Origin: Rhizobiales bacterium CCH3-A5
GTDB taxonomy: Bacteria; Pseudomonadota; Alphaproteobacteria; Rhizobiales; Beijerinckiaceae
Direction: 5' to 3'
DNA length: 64,000 bases
Assembly (NCBI GenBank): GCA_001556025.1
Contig: LSIB01000098.1
Coordinates: 1 to 64,000 of the forward strand
In this document: positions 53,465 to 62,490 of the stretch, one piece after another
Numbering within the stretch: position 1 is the first letter of the stretch
Layout of the letters: each line of letters begins with the position of its first letter
Notes under the pieces: generated by a model
Databases searched by the model: none
Told to the model about the DNA's origin: nothing
Seen by the model: only the letters and a program-made list of their open reading frames with translations
Program-made: the position numbers and the translations under genes

Positions 53465-54355
53465 ATGATCACCCTCACGGCAGGCCCGCTCAGCGCCCGC
53501 ATCGCTCCCGAAGCCGGCGGCATCGTCGCCGGGCTCGATTGGCAGGGGCCGGACGGGCGCATCCACAAGCTGCTGCATTCCCCCGAGGGAGCCGTCCCGT
53601 CCACGAGCGCGCCCAACATGTTCGGCAGTTGGGCGATGGTCCCTTTCGCCAATCGCGCCTTCGGCGGCGTCGTCGATGACGGCGAGCGCCGCTTCACGGT
53701 TCCCGACAACAACGCGCATGGCGGCGGCAATATTCATGGCTTCGGCTGGCAGTCTGCCTGGGACATCCTCGGTCGGACCGCCAGTCACACCGTGCTGGAA
53801 CACCGCAGGACGACCGGGTCCGACCCGTATCGCTACCGGGCGACGCAAGAGGTCAGCCTGGATCAGGCCGGTATGACCATCGAGATTGCGGTCACCAACG
53901 AGGCTGACCAGGCCCTACCTTACGGTCTCGGCCACCATCCGTGGTTCCCCTGCGCTCCCGACACGACACTCGGTATGACCGCGACGGGCGCGCTGGTCTT
54001 CGGCGATGCCTTTCGCGCGACGGGCTCGCAAAGCCTGCCCGATGGCGGCCCCTATGCCGAAAAGCCCGTCTTCGCGACCGGCCGAGAGACGGCCTGGAGC
54101 TTCCTCGGCTGGGATGGCTCGGCGCGGATCGAGACGCCTTCATCCAGCCTCGCGATCACACTGACCGCCAGCGAAACCCTGCATTGCCCGGTGGTGTGGG
54201 CCCCGGCAGGCGCGGATTTCCTCTGCGTCGAGCCGCAAAGCCACGCCATCGGCTCCCCGAGCGAGAAGGCCGCGCGGGCCGTCGCGCCGCTGACGAAACT
54301 GGAGCCGGGCGGGACGCTGTCGGGCTGGCTCAGGATCGCGCCTTCGGCGCTGTGA
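53465..54355 (+). CDS. Aldose 1-epimerase family protein
   Basis: The 296-residue beta-sandwich protein is a galactose mutarotase-like enzyme. Active-site regions are NMFGSWAMVPFANR, NAHGGGNIHGFGWQSAWDI (catalytic His), GLGHHPWFPCAPDT (second His) and the late glutamate in LCVEPQSHAIG. It starts 13 bases after pcaR. It may serve sugar use together with the dgoK/rbsK genes nearby, but this is not shown. Confidence 0.88.
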   Translation: MITLTAGPLSARIAPEAGGIVAGLDWQGPDGRIHKLLHSPEGAVPSTSAPNMFGSWAMVPFANRAFGGVVDDGERRFTVPDNNAHGGGNIHGFGWQSAWDILGRTASHTVLEHRRTTGSDPYRYRATQEVSLDQAGMTIEIAVTNEADQALPYGLGHHPWFPCAPDTTLGMTATGALVFGDAFRATGSQSLPDGGPYAEKPVFATGRETAWSFLGWDGSARIETPSSSLAITLTASETLHCPVVWAPAGADFLCVEPQSHAIGSPSEKAARAVAPLTKLEPGGTLSGWLRIAPSAL

Positions 54356-54362
54356 GAGCCGC

Positions 54363-55016
54363 TCAGCGCCAGCGCGGGCCGGTCTGGTAGTAGCGCTGCA
54401 AGTCGTAAGTCTGGTAGCCGATCGCGCCGGCCGGCAGGGCCGGGCGCAGCAGGATCTGGCCGCGCGCCGCATCCCAGTCGGGGGCGGTCTGGCGCTTGGC
54501 GGCGATGGCGGCGCGCGGCTTGGTCTTTGCCTTGGCGATCTTGGTCGTGGCCCCGCCCGAGGCTTTGGCGAATTGCGACAGATTGTCGGGCGCGGCCCCA
54601 TTCAGCGCGATCGTGGTCGCGCCCGAGCCGTGCTTCTTCACCAGTGCGAACAGCTTGGCGGCGTTGGCAGGGTGCAGGCGGATGCAGCCATGCGACGCCG
54701 GGCGACCGAGCGCGCCGACCGCCGTGGTGCCATGGATGGCGTAGCCGCCGCGGAAGAACACCGAATGGGGCATCGCGCCGCCATATTTGCGCGAGTACCA
54801 GCTCCGCTCCAGCCGCGTCGGGCGGTAGACGCCGTTGGGCGAGCGGAAGCCCTTGCGGCCCGACGAGATCGCCCATTGATGGACCTCGCCGTCGGTGGTC
54901 GTGACCGTCATCCGCTGGGTCGCGATGTTGACGCGGACATCGACGCCGGCATGGACGGGAAGGAGACCGAACAGCGACAGGCAAAGAAAGGTCAGGATGC
55001 CGAGGACGCGACGCAT
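54363..55016 (-). CDS. L,D-transpeptidase (YkuD)
   Basis: The 217-residue secreted enzyme has a signal peptide (about 1-23). A YkuD domain carries the catalytic motif His95 (YAIHGT) and Ser108-His109-Gly110-Cys111 with Arg113 (PASHGCIRLHP). It makes 3-3 peptidoglycan crosslinks or attaches proteins to the wall. A basic Lys/Ala tail (about 155-185) is unusual and may bind the wall. It converges on the epimerase gene. Confidence 0.92.
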   Translation of the reverse strand: MRRVLGILTFLCLSLFGLLPVHAGVDVRVNIATQRMTVTTTDGEVHQWAISSGRKGFRSPNGVYRPTRLERSWYSRKYGGAMPHSVFFRGGYAIHGTTAVGALGRPASHGCIRLHPANAAKLFALVKKHGSGATTIALNGAAPDNLSQFAKASGGATTKIAKAKTKPRAAIAAKRQTAPDWDAARGQILLRPALPAGAIGYQTYDLQRYYQTGPRWR

Positions 55017-55202
55017 CACACACTCCGGGAAACGCAACTGTTGAGATCGATTGGCGTTGTCGGGCGCGCAGGCTCGCCGCCATTGCCGTGAAGAAAACGC
55101 CTGCTCGCCTGCGTTGTAAAGCGCTCCGCCGAATCGTGGTTTCCGGCAATGCGGCGGCGGCATGCGTCAGCCGCGCTTTACCGCCACGAAGCGCGGGGTG
55201 TA

Positions 55203-55219
55203 GCAGGATCGTATCCTGC
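55203..55219. promoter_or_regulatory. Inverted repeat upstream of the TauE/SafE gene
   Basis: gcaggat-cgt-atcctgc is a perfect 7-bp inverted repeat 20 bases before the start codon. It could be an operator or a small leader hairpin; nothing else in the 222-bp divergent gap stands out. Confidence 0.3.
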
Positions 55220-55238
55220 CCTCCGACGCCCGGTTTCC

Positions 55239-55991
55239 ATGACGGACATGCTCCTGCCGGCCGGCGTCCCGCCCGCCATCGCGCTCTTGCTGATCGTCGT
55301 CAGCTTCCTGACCTCGGCCTTCACGGCAGCCTTCGGCATCGGGGGCGGCGCGGTGATGCTGGGGGCGCTCGCTGGCACCGTCTCGCCCGCCGTCGTCATC
55401 GCCGTTCACGGGCTGGTCCAGCTCGGCTCCAATGTCGGCCGCGCCTTCGTCCAGCGCATCCACGCCCAATGGGGCATGGTGGCGCGCTTCGCGCTCGGCT
55501 CGCTCGTCGGCGTCGCGATCGGCGGCTATATCGTCGTGGCGATGCCGGAGCGGGTGCTGCTGGGCGTGCTCGGCGGCTTCATCCTCATCCTCGCCTGGAT
55601 CCCGAAGCCGCAGATTCCGGGGCTCGCCTCCAGCGGGCTCATCGTCGGGGGCGGCATCTCGACGGTGGTGACCATGTTTGTCGGCGCGACCGGCCCTTTC
55701 GTGCAGGCACTGCTGCTGCCGCTTGGCCTGCAGAAGCGCGAACTCATCGCCACGCACGCCGCCTGCATGATGGTGCAGCACCTGCTCAAGGTCTTCGCTT
55801 TTGCCGCGCTCGGCTTCGCCTTCGCCGGCTGGCTGCCGCTGATCGCGGCGATGATCGTCTCGGGCTTTCTGGGCACCATAGCAGGCACCAAGCTGCTCGA
55901 CCGGCTGCCCGAGCGCTGGTTCGTCGCGATCATCAAGACGGTGCTGACGGTGATCGGGCTCGATCTGCTCAGGCGCGCGGCGGGGTTCTGA
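55239..55991 (+). CDS. TauE/SafE family sulfite/anion permease
   Basis: The 250-residue protein has seven to eight membrane helices in two halves. The duplicated family motifs are FGIGGGAVMLGALAG and FVGATGPFVQALLLP. TauE/SafE proteins export sulfite, sulfoacetate or related organic anions; the substrate is not evident. The start MTDMLLPAG at 55239 was chosen over an upstream in-frame ATG with poor coding character. It converges on the aldo/keto reductase gene with four bases between. Confidence 0.88.
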   Translation: MTDMLLPAGVPPAIALLLIVVSFLTSAFTAAFGIGGGAVMLGALAGTVSPAVVIAVHGLVQLGSNVGRAFVQRIHAQWGMVARFALGSLVGVAIGGYIVVAMPERVLLGVLGGFILILAWIPKPQIPGLASSGLIVGGGISTVVTMFVGATGPFVQALLLPLGLQKRELIATHAACMMVQHLLKVFAFAALGFAFAGWLPLIAAMIVSGFLGTIAGTKLLDRLPERWFVAIIKTVLTVIGLDLLRRAAGF

Positions 55992-55995
55992 CGCC

Positions 55996-56841
55996 TCACA
56001 GCATCGGCAGCGAACGCGGCTTTGGACCGCGCGGAAAAGCCGCTTCGATGCGTGCGATCTCGTCGTCGCTGAGGCGCAGGCCGAGCGCACCGGCATTGTC
56101 CTCGACATGGGAGACGCGTGACGCCTTCGGGATCGCGAAAACCGAGGGGCGGCGGGTCAGAAACGCGAGCGCGACCTGACGCGGGCTCGCGCCATGAGCC
56201 TCCGCGATCCAGGCCAGTACCTTGCCGCCCGCGCTGCCGGCAGCGGGGAAATCGTCCTGCCCGAACGGGCTGTAGGCCGTGACGGCGACGCCATGGCGTT
56301 CGCACCAGGGGATGACGGCATGCTCGATGGCGCGCTCGCGCAGGTGGTAGAGGACCTGATTACAGGCGATGACGCCCGGCCCCGCGACTGCCAGCGCCTC
56401 CTCCAGATCGTCGACGTCGAAATTGCTGACGCCCCAGGACAGGATCTTGCCCTGTTCCCGCAGCGTCTCGAAGGCGGCGAAGGTTTCCGCCAGCGGATAC
56501 GAGCCGCGCCAGTGCAACAGGAAGCAGTCGAGCCGGTCGGTCTTGAGCCTTCTGAGCGAGGCCTCGCAGGCTGCGACCGTGCCTTTGCGCGAAGCGTTGT
56601 GCGGCAGCACCTTCGAGACGAGGAAAACCGCGTCGCGCCGGCCAGCGATCGCTTCGCCGACGATCTCCTCGGAGCGACCCGAACCATACATCTCTGCGGT
56701 GTCGATATGGCTCAACCCGAGATCGAGCCCGCGCCGCAGCGCCGCGACCGCTTCGCGGCGGTCGGAGCGCTCGATGTTCCATGTGCCCTGGCCGATGGGT
56801 GGGATGGCGCGTCCGCTGGAGCCGAAGGAATACGTGGGCAT
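55996..56841 (-). CDS. Aldo/keto reductase
   Basis: The 281-residue TIM-barrel NADPH oxidoreductase has the catalytic tetrad Asp47, Tyr52, Lys77 and His110 (IDTAEMYG, LVSKVLPH, FLLHWRG). The cofactor region AIPKASRVSHVEDN lies near the C-terminus. It resembles the YeaE group of small aldehyde reductases. It follows folC by 23 bases on the same strand, so it could be the tail of the trp-accD-folC transcript. Confidence 0.9.
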   Translation of the reverse strand: MPTYSFGSSGRAIPPIGQGTWNIERSDRREAVAALRRGLDLGLSHIDTAEMYGSGRSEEIVGEAIAGRRDAVFLVSKVLPHNASRKGTVAACEASLRRLKTDRLDCFLLHWRGSYPLAETFAAFETLREQGKILSWGVSNFDVDDLEEALAVAGPGVIACNQVLYHLRERAIEHAVIPWCERHGVAVTAYSPFGQDDFPAAGSAGGKVLAWIAEAHGASPRQVALAFLTRRPSVFAIPKASRVSHVEDNAGALGLRLSDDEIARIEAAFPRGPKPRSLPML

Positions 56842-56864
56842 GACATCCTCTCCTGTCGCCAGCC

Positions 56865-58187
56865 TCACATCGGCGGCGTGCCGTTGGCGGACAGCACCTC
56901 GCCCGCGAGATAGAGCGAGCCGCAGATCAGGATGCGTGGCGGAGCCGGCCAGGCGCGCTCGGCTATGGTCCGCAACGCCTGCTCCACCGAGCCGACGGTC
57001 TCGGCGTGGAGCCCGGCCTCGCCCGCCAGCGTCGCGACTTCCGCTGCGGGGCGCGCGACGAGCGAGTTCTGGATCGGCACGGCGAACAGGCTCTGCGCCA
57101 GCCCCTTGAAATGGCCGAGCGTCGCGCGCGCATCCTTGGTCGAGAGGAGGCCCACGATCATCACCAGCGGGGCCGGGTTGCGGTCGGCGAGGTCGGCCAT
57201 GGCCTGCGCCAGCACGCGCCCGCCATCGGGATTGTGGCCGCCATCGAGCCAAAGCTCGGCGCGGGGCGGCAGCAGATCGACCAGATGCCCGCGCGACAGG
57301 CGCTGCAACCGCGCCGGCCAGTCGGCTCCGAGCATTCCCTGCTCGAAGGCGCGCGCGGGCAGACCGCCATAGCCGGCGGCGCGCAAGCCCGCGATGGCGG
57401 TGCCTGCGTTGACATGCTGGTGGCGGCCGGCCAGTCGCGGCAGCGGCAGATCGAGCAGGCCGTCGCCATCCTCGTAGACGAGCCGGCCGCCATCCTCGTG
57501 GACGTTGAAATCCTGCGCGCCGATCAGGATTTTCGAGGCGCCGACGCGTTCGGCGACCGATTCGAGCACGGCGGCCGGTTCGGGCTCCTGCGGCGCGATC
57601 ACGGCCGGCGCGCTGCGCTTGAAGATGCCGGCCTTTTCGCCGGCGATCTTGGTGACCGTATCGCCGAGATATTCGGCATGGTCGAGCGAGACAGGCGTCA
57701 CCACGGCGCAGGCCGGATGGGCGATGACATTGGTCGCGTCGAACCGTCCGCCGAGCCCGACCTCCAGCAGAACGACATCGGCCTCGTGCTCGGAAAACAG
57801 CAGCAGGCCCGCCGCCGTCGTCATCTCGAAGAAGGTGGTCGGATCGCCGGCATTGGCCCGTTCGCAGCGCATCAGCGCATCGACCAGCTTCTCTTCGTCG
57901 ACGAAGCGGCTGCCGCTGCCTGAGCCGATACGGATGCGCTCGTGGAAACGCACCAGATGCGGCGAGGTGTAGACGTGGACGCGCAGACCCGCCGCTTCCA
58001 GGATCGCCCGCATGAAGGCGATGGTCGAGCCCTTGCCGTTGGTGCCGGCGACATGGATGACCGGCGGCAGTCTGGTCTGCGGATCGCCGAGCCGCTCCAG
58101 CAGGCGCAGCATGCGCCCGAGCGACAGGTCGATCAGCTTGGGATGCAGCGCGAGGAACCGCGCCAGCAGCATGTCGGACGAGCCCAT
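56865..58187 (-). CDS. folC: Bifunctional folylpolyglutamate synthase / dihydrofolate synthase
   Basis: FolC adds glutamate to dihydropteroate and to folates. The 440-residue Mur-ligase-like protein has the P-loop VIHVAGTNGKGSTIAFM near 43-59, TSPHLVRFHERIRIG, the omega-loop TTAAGLLLFSEHEADVVLLEVGLGGRFDATN, and WLDGGHNPDG near 320. It is in the conserved trpA-accD-folC order, 34 bases after accD. Confidence 0.95.
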   Translation of the reverse strand: MGSSDMLLARFLALHPKLIDLSLGRMLRLLERLGDPQTRLPPVIHVAGTNGKGSTIAFMRAILEAAGLRVHVYTSPHLVRFHERIRIGSGSGSRFVDEEKLVDALMRCERANAGDPTTFFEMTTAAGLLLFSEHEADVVLLEVGLGGRFDATNVIAHPACAVVTPVSLDHAEYLGDTVTKIAGEKAGIFKRSAPAVIAPQEPEPAAVLESVAERVGASKILIGAQDFNVHEDGGRLVYEDGDGLLDLPLPRLAGRHQHVNAGTAIAGLRAAGYGGLPARAFEQGMLGADWPARLQRLSRGHLVDLLPPRAELWLDGGHNPDGGRVLAQAMADLADRNPAPLVMIVGLLSTKDARATLGHFKGLAQSLFAVPIQNSLVARPAAEVATLAGEAGLHAETVGSVEQALRTIAERAWPAPPRILICGSLYLAGEVLSANGTPPM

Positions 58188-58221
58188 GACGCGATTTCAG
58201 CCCCCGCCTGCGCGTCGTCGC

Positions 58222-59115
58222 TCAGGCCGCCTCAGTAACCGGGAGTGGCGCGACGGCCTTCGCCGGCTCCGGCTGGCGGGTCAGCAGCCGGCCGAGCCGG
58301 GCCAGCGTCTCGGGGATCTCATGGCGGTGGACGACCATGTCGACCATGCCGTGATCCTTGAGGTACTCCGCGCGCTGGAAACCCTCGGGCAGCTTCTCGC
58401 GGATGGTCTGCTCGATCACGCGCGGGCCGGCGAAGCCGATCAGCGCGCCGGGCTCGGCGATCTGGATGTCGCCCAGCATGGCGTAGGAGGCGGTGACGCC
58501 GCCCGTGGTCGGGTTGGTCAGCACGACGAAATAGGGCAACCCGGCGCGGCGCAGCATCCTGACCGCGACGGTGGTGCGCGGAAGCTGCATCAGCGAGAGG
58601 ATGCCCTCCTGCATGCGCGCGCCACCAGACGCCGCGAAGACGACATAGGGCGTCTTCTTCTCGAGCGCAGTCTCCGCGCCCTTGATGAAGGCCTCGCCAG
58701 CCGCCATGCCAAGCGAGCCGCCCATGAAGTGGAAATCCTGCACGGCCAGCGTCATCGGCAGGCCCTTGACCCGGCCATAACCGACCTTGAAGGCGTCCTG
58801 CGCGCCGGTCTTGGCGCGGGCGTCCTTGAGCCGGTCGAGATAGCGCTTCTCGTCGCGGAACTTCAGCGGATCCACCGCGACCTCGGGCAGGGCGACGTCG
58901 AGCCACTTGCCTTCGTCGAAGGTCATGCGCAGCCGGTCGGGCGCGGTGACCCGCATATGATGATCGGAGCCGGGGATGACGAAGCCGTTGGCCTCGACAT
59001 CCTTGTGGAAGACCATCTGCCCGGAATCAGGGCATTTGATCCAAAGATTTTCCGGGCTCTCGCGCTTGAACAGCGTCTTGATGCGCGGCCGGACGACTTC
59101 GGAGATCCAGTTCAT
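58222..59115 (-). CDS. accD: Acetyl-CoA carboxylase carboxyltransferase subunit beta
   Basis: AccD and AccA transfer carboxyl from biotin to acetyl-CoA for fatty acid synthesis. The 297-residue protein has the crotonase core with [34 protein letters not shown] and [23 protein letters not shown]. The N-terminal zinc ribbon is degenerate: Cys28 remains, but the other three positions are Ser31, Ile47 and Ser50 by comparison with E. coli. The rest is normal, so the enzyme is probably active without that zinc. Confidence 0.95.
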   Translation of the reverse strand: MNWISEVVRPRIKTLFKRESPENLWIKCPDSGQMVFHKDVEANGFVIPGSDHHMRVTAPDRLRMTFDEGKWLDVALPEVAVDPLKFRDEKRYLDRLKDARAKTGAQDAFKVGYGRVKGLPMTLAVQDFHFMGGSLGMAAGEAFIKGAETALEKKTPYVVFAASGGARMQEGILSLMQLPRTTVAVRMLRRAGLPYFVVLTNPTTGGVTASYAMLGDIQIAEPGALIGFAGPRVIEQTIREKLPEGFQRAEYLKDHGMVDMVVHRHEIPETLARLGRLLTRQPEPAKAVAPLPVTEAA

Positions 59116-59153
59116 CGCTTTAGATCCTGACGGGGTTGCCGCAAGCGAGCGGC

Positions 59154-60002
59154 TTACGCCGCGGCCTTCGCCACCTGGCGGACCCCAGCCGCGAGTTCCG
59201 CCACCAGCGAGGTGACGGCAGAAACGGTCTTTTCCGTGGCCCTGCCGTCGCCGTCGAGCGAGAGCCGCACGCGCTCAACCAGCGCCGAGCCGACGACGAC
59301 GCCGTCGGCGCCCTTGGCGATCGCGACCGCGTCCGCCGCCGTCTTGACTCCGAAGCCGACCGCGACAGGCAGGTCGGTATGGCGCTTGATCCGCGCCACG
59401 GCCTCGCCGACCGCGTCGTAATTGCCGACCGCGCCGCCGGTCACGCCGGTCACCGAGACGTAATAGACGAAGCCCGAGGTGTTCTGCAGCACCTTCGGCA
59501 GCCTTTTGTCGTCGGTCGTCGGCGTCGCGAGGCGAATGAAATTGAGCCCTGCCGCGAGCGCGGGCAGGCACAGCTCGGCATCCTCCTCGGGCGGAAGATC
59601 GACGACGATCAGCCCATCCACGCCGGCCGTCCTCGCATCCTGCAGGAAGCGCTCGACCCCGTAGACATAGATCGGATTGTAGTAGCCCATCAGCACGATC
59701 GGCGTGTCTTTGTCCCCGGCGCGAAACGCCTCGACCATGGCCAGCGTCTTCTTCAGCGTCTGGCCGGCCTTCAGCGCGCGCTGGCCGGCGAGCTGCACCG
59801 GGATGCCGTCGGCCATCGGATCGGTGAAGGGGACGCCGAGCTCGATGACGTCGGCGCCGGCTGCCGGCAGCGCATGAAGAATGGCGCTGGAGGTGTCGAA
59901 ATCGGGATCTCCGGCGGTGACGAAGGTCACGAGAGCGGCGCGCCCTTGCGCGGAGCACACGGCGAAACGGGTCTGGATGCGGGTGGAGCCGGTCGTTGTC
60001 AT
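59154..60002 (-). CDS. trpA: Tryptophan synthase alpha chain
   Basis: TrpA splits indole-3-glycerol phosphate and passes indole to TrpB. The 282-residue TIM barrel has the catalytic glutamate in [16 protein letters not shown] and the aspartate in [11 protein letters not shown], plus the phosphate-binding [10 protein letters not shown] and [10 protein letters not shown]. It is separated from trpB by about 1.26 kb holding a DUF488 gene and a toxin-antitoxin pair. Confidence 0.95.
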   Translation of the reverse strand: MTTTGSTRIQTRFAVCSAQGRAALVTFVTAGDPDFDTSSAILHALPAAGADVIELGVPFTDPMADGIPVQLAGQRALKAGQTLKKTLAMVEAFRAGDKDTPIVLMGYYNPIYVYGVERFLQDARTAGVDGLIVVDLPPEEDAELCLPALAAGLNFIRLATPTTDDKRLPKVLQNTSGFVYYVSVTGVTGGAVGNYDAVGEAVARIKRHTDLPVAVGFGVKTAADAVAIAKGADGVVVGSALVERVRLSLDGDGRATEKTVSAVTSLVAELAAGVRQVAKAAA

Positions 60003-60053
60003 GGGCTTGCGGTTAGCATGACGCAGGGCCGCTTGGCGAGAGGGGCAGGCGCT

Positions 60054-60440
60054 TCAGGCGATCGCCGCGCCCCGATCCGCCAGAAGCTGGCGCAGCACGG
60101 AGCGATGGCAGCGCGACTCGTCCTCGCAATAGCAGCCGACCGAGAGATTGGATCGATGCGACAGCGCCGCGAGCAGATCGAGCGAGCGGCTCGCCGGCGG
60201 CTGCGCCATCTCGGCCTTGAAGGCGCGCACGAAGCTGGCCCATTCCTTGTCGGTCCGCGCAGCCTGCGCGGTAGCGACCAGTTCAGCGCTCGGAGCCAGC
60301 TCCGGATACCAGACGTCGAACCAGTCATCGGTGGAAAAGCGCTCCTTGCGCACGCCGCGCGGCGGGCGGCGGACTGTCCCGATGCGGGTGCCTTCATCGG
60401 GGTGGCGGGGCGTTCCGAGGCGGACGATGCGGAGGGGCAT
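60054..60440 (-). CDS. DUF488 family protein
   Basis: The 128-residue protein shows the DUF488/YeaO-type pattern: VRLGTPRHPDEGTRIGTVRRPPRGV, WFDVWYPELAPSAEL, and a C-terminal LLAALSHRSNLSVGCYCEDESRCHRSVLRQLL with clustered cysteine and histidine residues. Function is unknown. It lies 51 bases upstream of trpA on the same strand and diverges from the antitoxin gene. Confidence 0.85.
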   Translation of the reverse strand: MPLRIVRLGTPRHPDEGTRIGTVRRPPRGVRKERFSTDDWFDVWYPELAPSAELVATAQAARTDKEWASFVRAFKAEMAQPPASRSLDLLAALSHRSNLSVGCYCEDESRCHRSVLRQLLADRGAAIA

Positions 60441-60518
60441 GACTCTCTCGATATCACGATACGAGAGGCTGGCGAGATCGCCCCATACGCTGAACGATTG
60501 CCGCTCCCGAAGCGATGC

Positions 60519-60535
60519 GATAATATAGTTATATC
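60519..60535. promoter_or_regulatory. Candidate operator/-10 region of the phd-vapC pair
   Basis: An AT-only dyad, atata-gt-tatat (60523-60534), lies 10 bases before the antitoxin start in otherwise GC-rich DNA. Such sites are often bound by Phd-type antitoxins for autoregulation. The overlap with the likely -10 element is inferred. Confidence 0.4.
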
Positions 60536-60544
60536 ACTACATGA

Positions 60545-60805
60545 ATGAGTTTCACCGTGAAGCGTGTCGTCTCTGCCGCCGAGGCCAATCGCGAGTTTTC
60601 CAAGCTGCTTCGTGCCGTGAAACAGGGAGCGCGCGTCACCGTGACGTCGCATGGCGAGCCGGTGGCTGAACTCATTCCGATCGAACCGAAGAAATCCGAG
60701 GCCGAGCGGAAAGAGGATGAGATGTTCCGGGCCTTCCTGGACGACCTGTCGCGACGCCCGGCCCAAAACCTGCCGCGGGCGACGCGCGACGACATGTACG
60801 ACTGA
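60545..60805 (+). CDS. Phd/YefM-type antitoxin
   Basis: The 86-residue antitoxin starts MSFTVKRVVSAAEANREFSKLLRAVKQ, the Phd/YefM DNA-binding fold. VTVTSHGEPVAELIPI follows, then an acidic C-terminal segment that should wrap the toxin. It is two bases upstream of the PIN-domain toxin, so both share one transcript, as usual for type II modules. Confidence 0.9.
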   Translation: MSFTVKRVVSAAEANREFSKLLRAVKQGARVTVTSHGEPVAELIPIEPKKSEAERKEDEMFRAFLDDLSRRPAQNLPRATRDDMYD

Positions 60806-60807
60806 AA

Positions 60808-61263
60808 ATGGCGAGGTTCGCGCTCGATACCAATCTGCTGATCTATGCCGATGGCTTTAACGAGGCGGCCAAACGAGATTTCGTAATCGATCTGATCGCC
60901 CGCCTGGGCCGGGAAGCGGTCGTCCTTCCCACGCAAGTGCTCGGCGAGTTCTTCAATGTCATGACGCGAAAATATTCCAAGCCCAGATCAGGGGCTCAGG
61001 CGCGCATCGACGTTTGGGCGGCTCGCTTTGCGACTCAGCCCGCTGGCGTCGCGACATTCCGCAGCGCAATCGACATGGCCGCCGCATATGATTTTCAGAT
61101 CTGGGACGCCCTGATCCTCTGCACCGCCGCCGAGGCCGGCTGCATCGCCCTGCTCTCAGAGGACATGCAGCACGGCTTCGTCCATCGCGGCGTGACCGTC
61201 ATCGATCCCTTTGCCGAGCCGATGCATCCGCTGCTGGCGGATGCGCTGCGGCATCCGCGCTGA
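60808..61263 (+). CDS. vapC: PIN-domain ribonuclease toxin, VapC family
   Basis: The 151-residue PIN protein keeps the acidic active-site set: Asp7 (FALDTNLL), Glu47 (LGEFFN), Asp100 (IWDALIL) and Asp119 (SEDMQHG). VapC toxins are Mg2+-dependent RNases, often cutting tRNA or rRNA. The stop is three bases from the trpB stop on the opposite strand. Confidence 0.9.
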   Translation: MARFALDTNLLIYADGFNEAAKRDFVIDLIARLGREAVVLPTQVLGEFFNVMTRKYSKPRSGAQARIDVWAARFATQPAGVATFRSAIDMAAAYDFQIWDALILCTAAEAGCIALLSEDMQHGFVHRGVTVIDPFAEPMHPLLADALRHPR

Positions 61264-61266
61264 CGC

Positions 61267-62484
61267 TCACATCCCGCCCAGGATCTCCGCCACCTGCGGG
61301 ATGTCCTTGTCGCCCCGACCGCAAAGGTTCATCACCATCAGATGGTCTTTCGGCAGCTTCGGTGCGAGCTGAATCACTTTGGCCAGCGCATGGGCCGGCT
61401 CCAGCGCGGGGATGATGCCCTCGAGCTTCGAGCAGAGCTGGAACGCCTCCAGCGCCTCGTCATCTGTCGCCGAGATGTAGGAGACGCGGCCGGAATCATG
61501 CAGCCAGGCGTGTTCCGGGCCGATGCCGGGATAGTCGAGCCCGGCCGAGATCGAATGCGCGTCCTTGATCTGCCCGTCATCGTCCATCAGCAGATAGGTC
61601 CGGTTGCCGTGCAGCACGCCGGGCGTGCCGCCGGTCAGCGAAGCGGCGTGCAGCCCGGTCGAGAGGCCGTGGCCGGCCGCCTCGACGCCCCACATCTTCA
61701 CGTCCGGATCGTCGAGGAAGGGGTGGAACAGGCCGATCGCGTTCGAGCCGCCGCCGATCGCCGCGATCAGGGAATCCGGCAGGCGGCCTTCCGCCTCCTG
61801 CATCTGCTCCCGGGTTTCCTTGCCGATCACGGACTGGAAGTCGCGCACCATCGCCGGATAGGGATGGGGGCCCGCCGCCGTGCCGATGCAGTAGAAGGTC
61901 GTGGCGACATTGGTGACCCAGTCGCGCAGCGCCTCGTTCATCGCGTCCTTCAGCGTCTTGGTGCCGCTCTGGACGGGCACGACCTCGGCACCCAGCATCT
62001 TCATCCGGAAAACGTTGGGCTTCTGCCGCTCGACATCGACCGCGCCCATATAGACGATGCATTCGAGCCCGAAGCGGGCGCAGAGCGTCGCGGTGGCGAC
62101 GCCATGCTGGCCCGCGCCCGTCTCGGCGATGATGCGCTTCTTGCCCATGCGCCGCGCCAGCAGGATCTGGCCGAGCACGTTGTTCACCTTGTGCGCGCCG
62201 GTGTGGTTCAGTTCGTCGCGCTTGAAGTAGATTTTCGCGCCGCCAAGATTGTCCGTCATGCGTTCGGCGAAATAGAGCGGCGAGGGCCGGCCGACATAGT
62301 GCTTCAGATAGCTCACCATATCCTTCTGGAAGGTCGGATCGACCTTGGCGGCCTCGTAGGCCTGCTCCAGCGAGAGCACGAGCGGCATCAGCGTCTCGGC
62401 GACGAAGCGGCCGCCGAACAGGCCGAAGCGGCCGTTCTCGTCTGGCCCGCTGCGGTAGGTGTTGGGATTCTGGGGCGCGTTCAT
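61267..62484 (-). CDS. trpB: Tryptophan synthase beta chain
   Basis: The PLP enzyme makes tryptophan from indole and serine. The 405-residue protein has PLP-binding Lys99 in [34 protein letters not shown] and the phosphate loop GGGSNAIG. It follows trpF by six bases, as in the typical alphaproteobacterial trpF-trpB-trpA order. Confidence 0.96.
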   Translation of the reverse strand: MNAPQNPNTYRSGPDENGRFGLFGGRFVAETLMPLVLSLEQAYEAAKVDPTFQKDMVSYLKHYVGRPSPLYFAERMTDNLGGAKIYFKRDELNHTGAHKVNNVLGQILLARRMGKKRIIAETGAGQHGVATATLCARFGLECIVYMGAVDVERQKPNVFRMKMLGAEVVPVQSGTKTLKDAMNEALRDWVTNVATTFYCIGTAAGPHPYPAMVRDFQSVIGKETREQMQEAEGRLPDSLIAAIGGGSNAIGLFHPFLDDPDVKMWGVEAAGHGLSTGLHAASLTGGTPGVLHGNRTYLLMDDDGQIKDAHSISAGLDYPGIGPEHAWLHDSGRVSYISATDDEALEAFQLCSKLEGIIPALEPAHALAKVIQLAPKLPKDHLMVMNLCGRGDKDIPQVAEILGGM

Positions 62485-62490
62485 GTCCGC

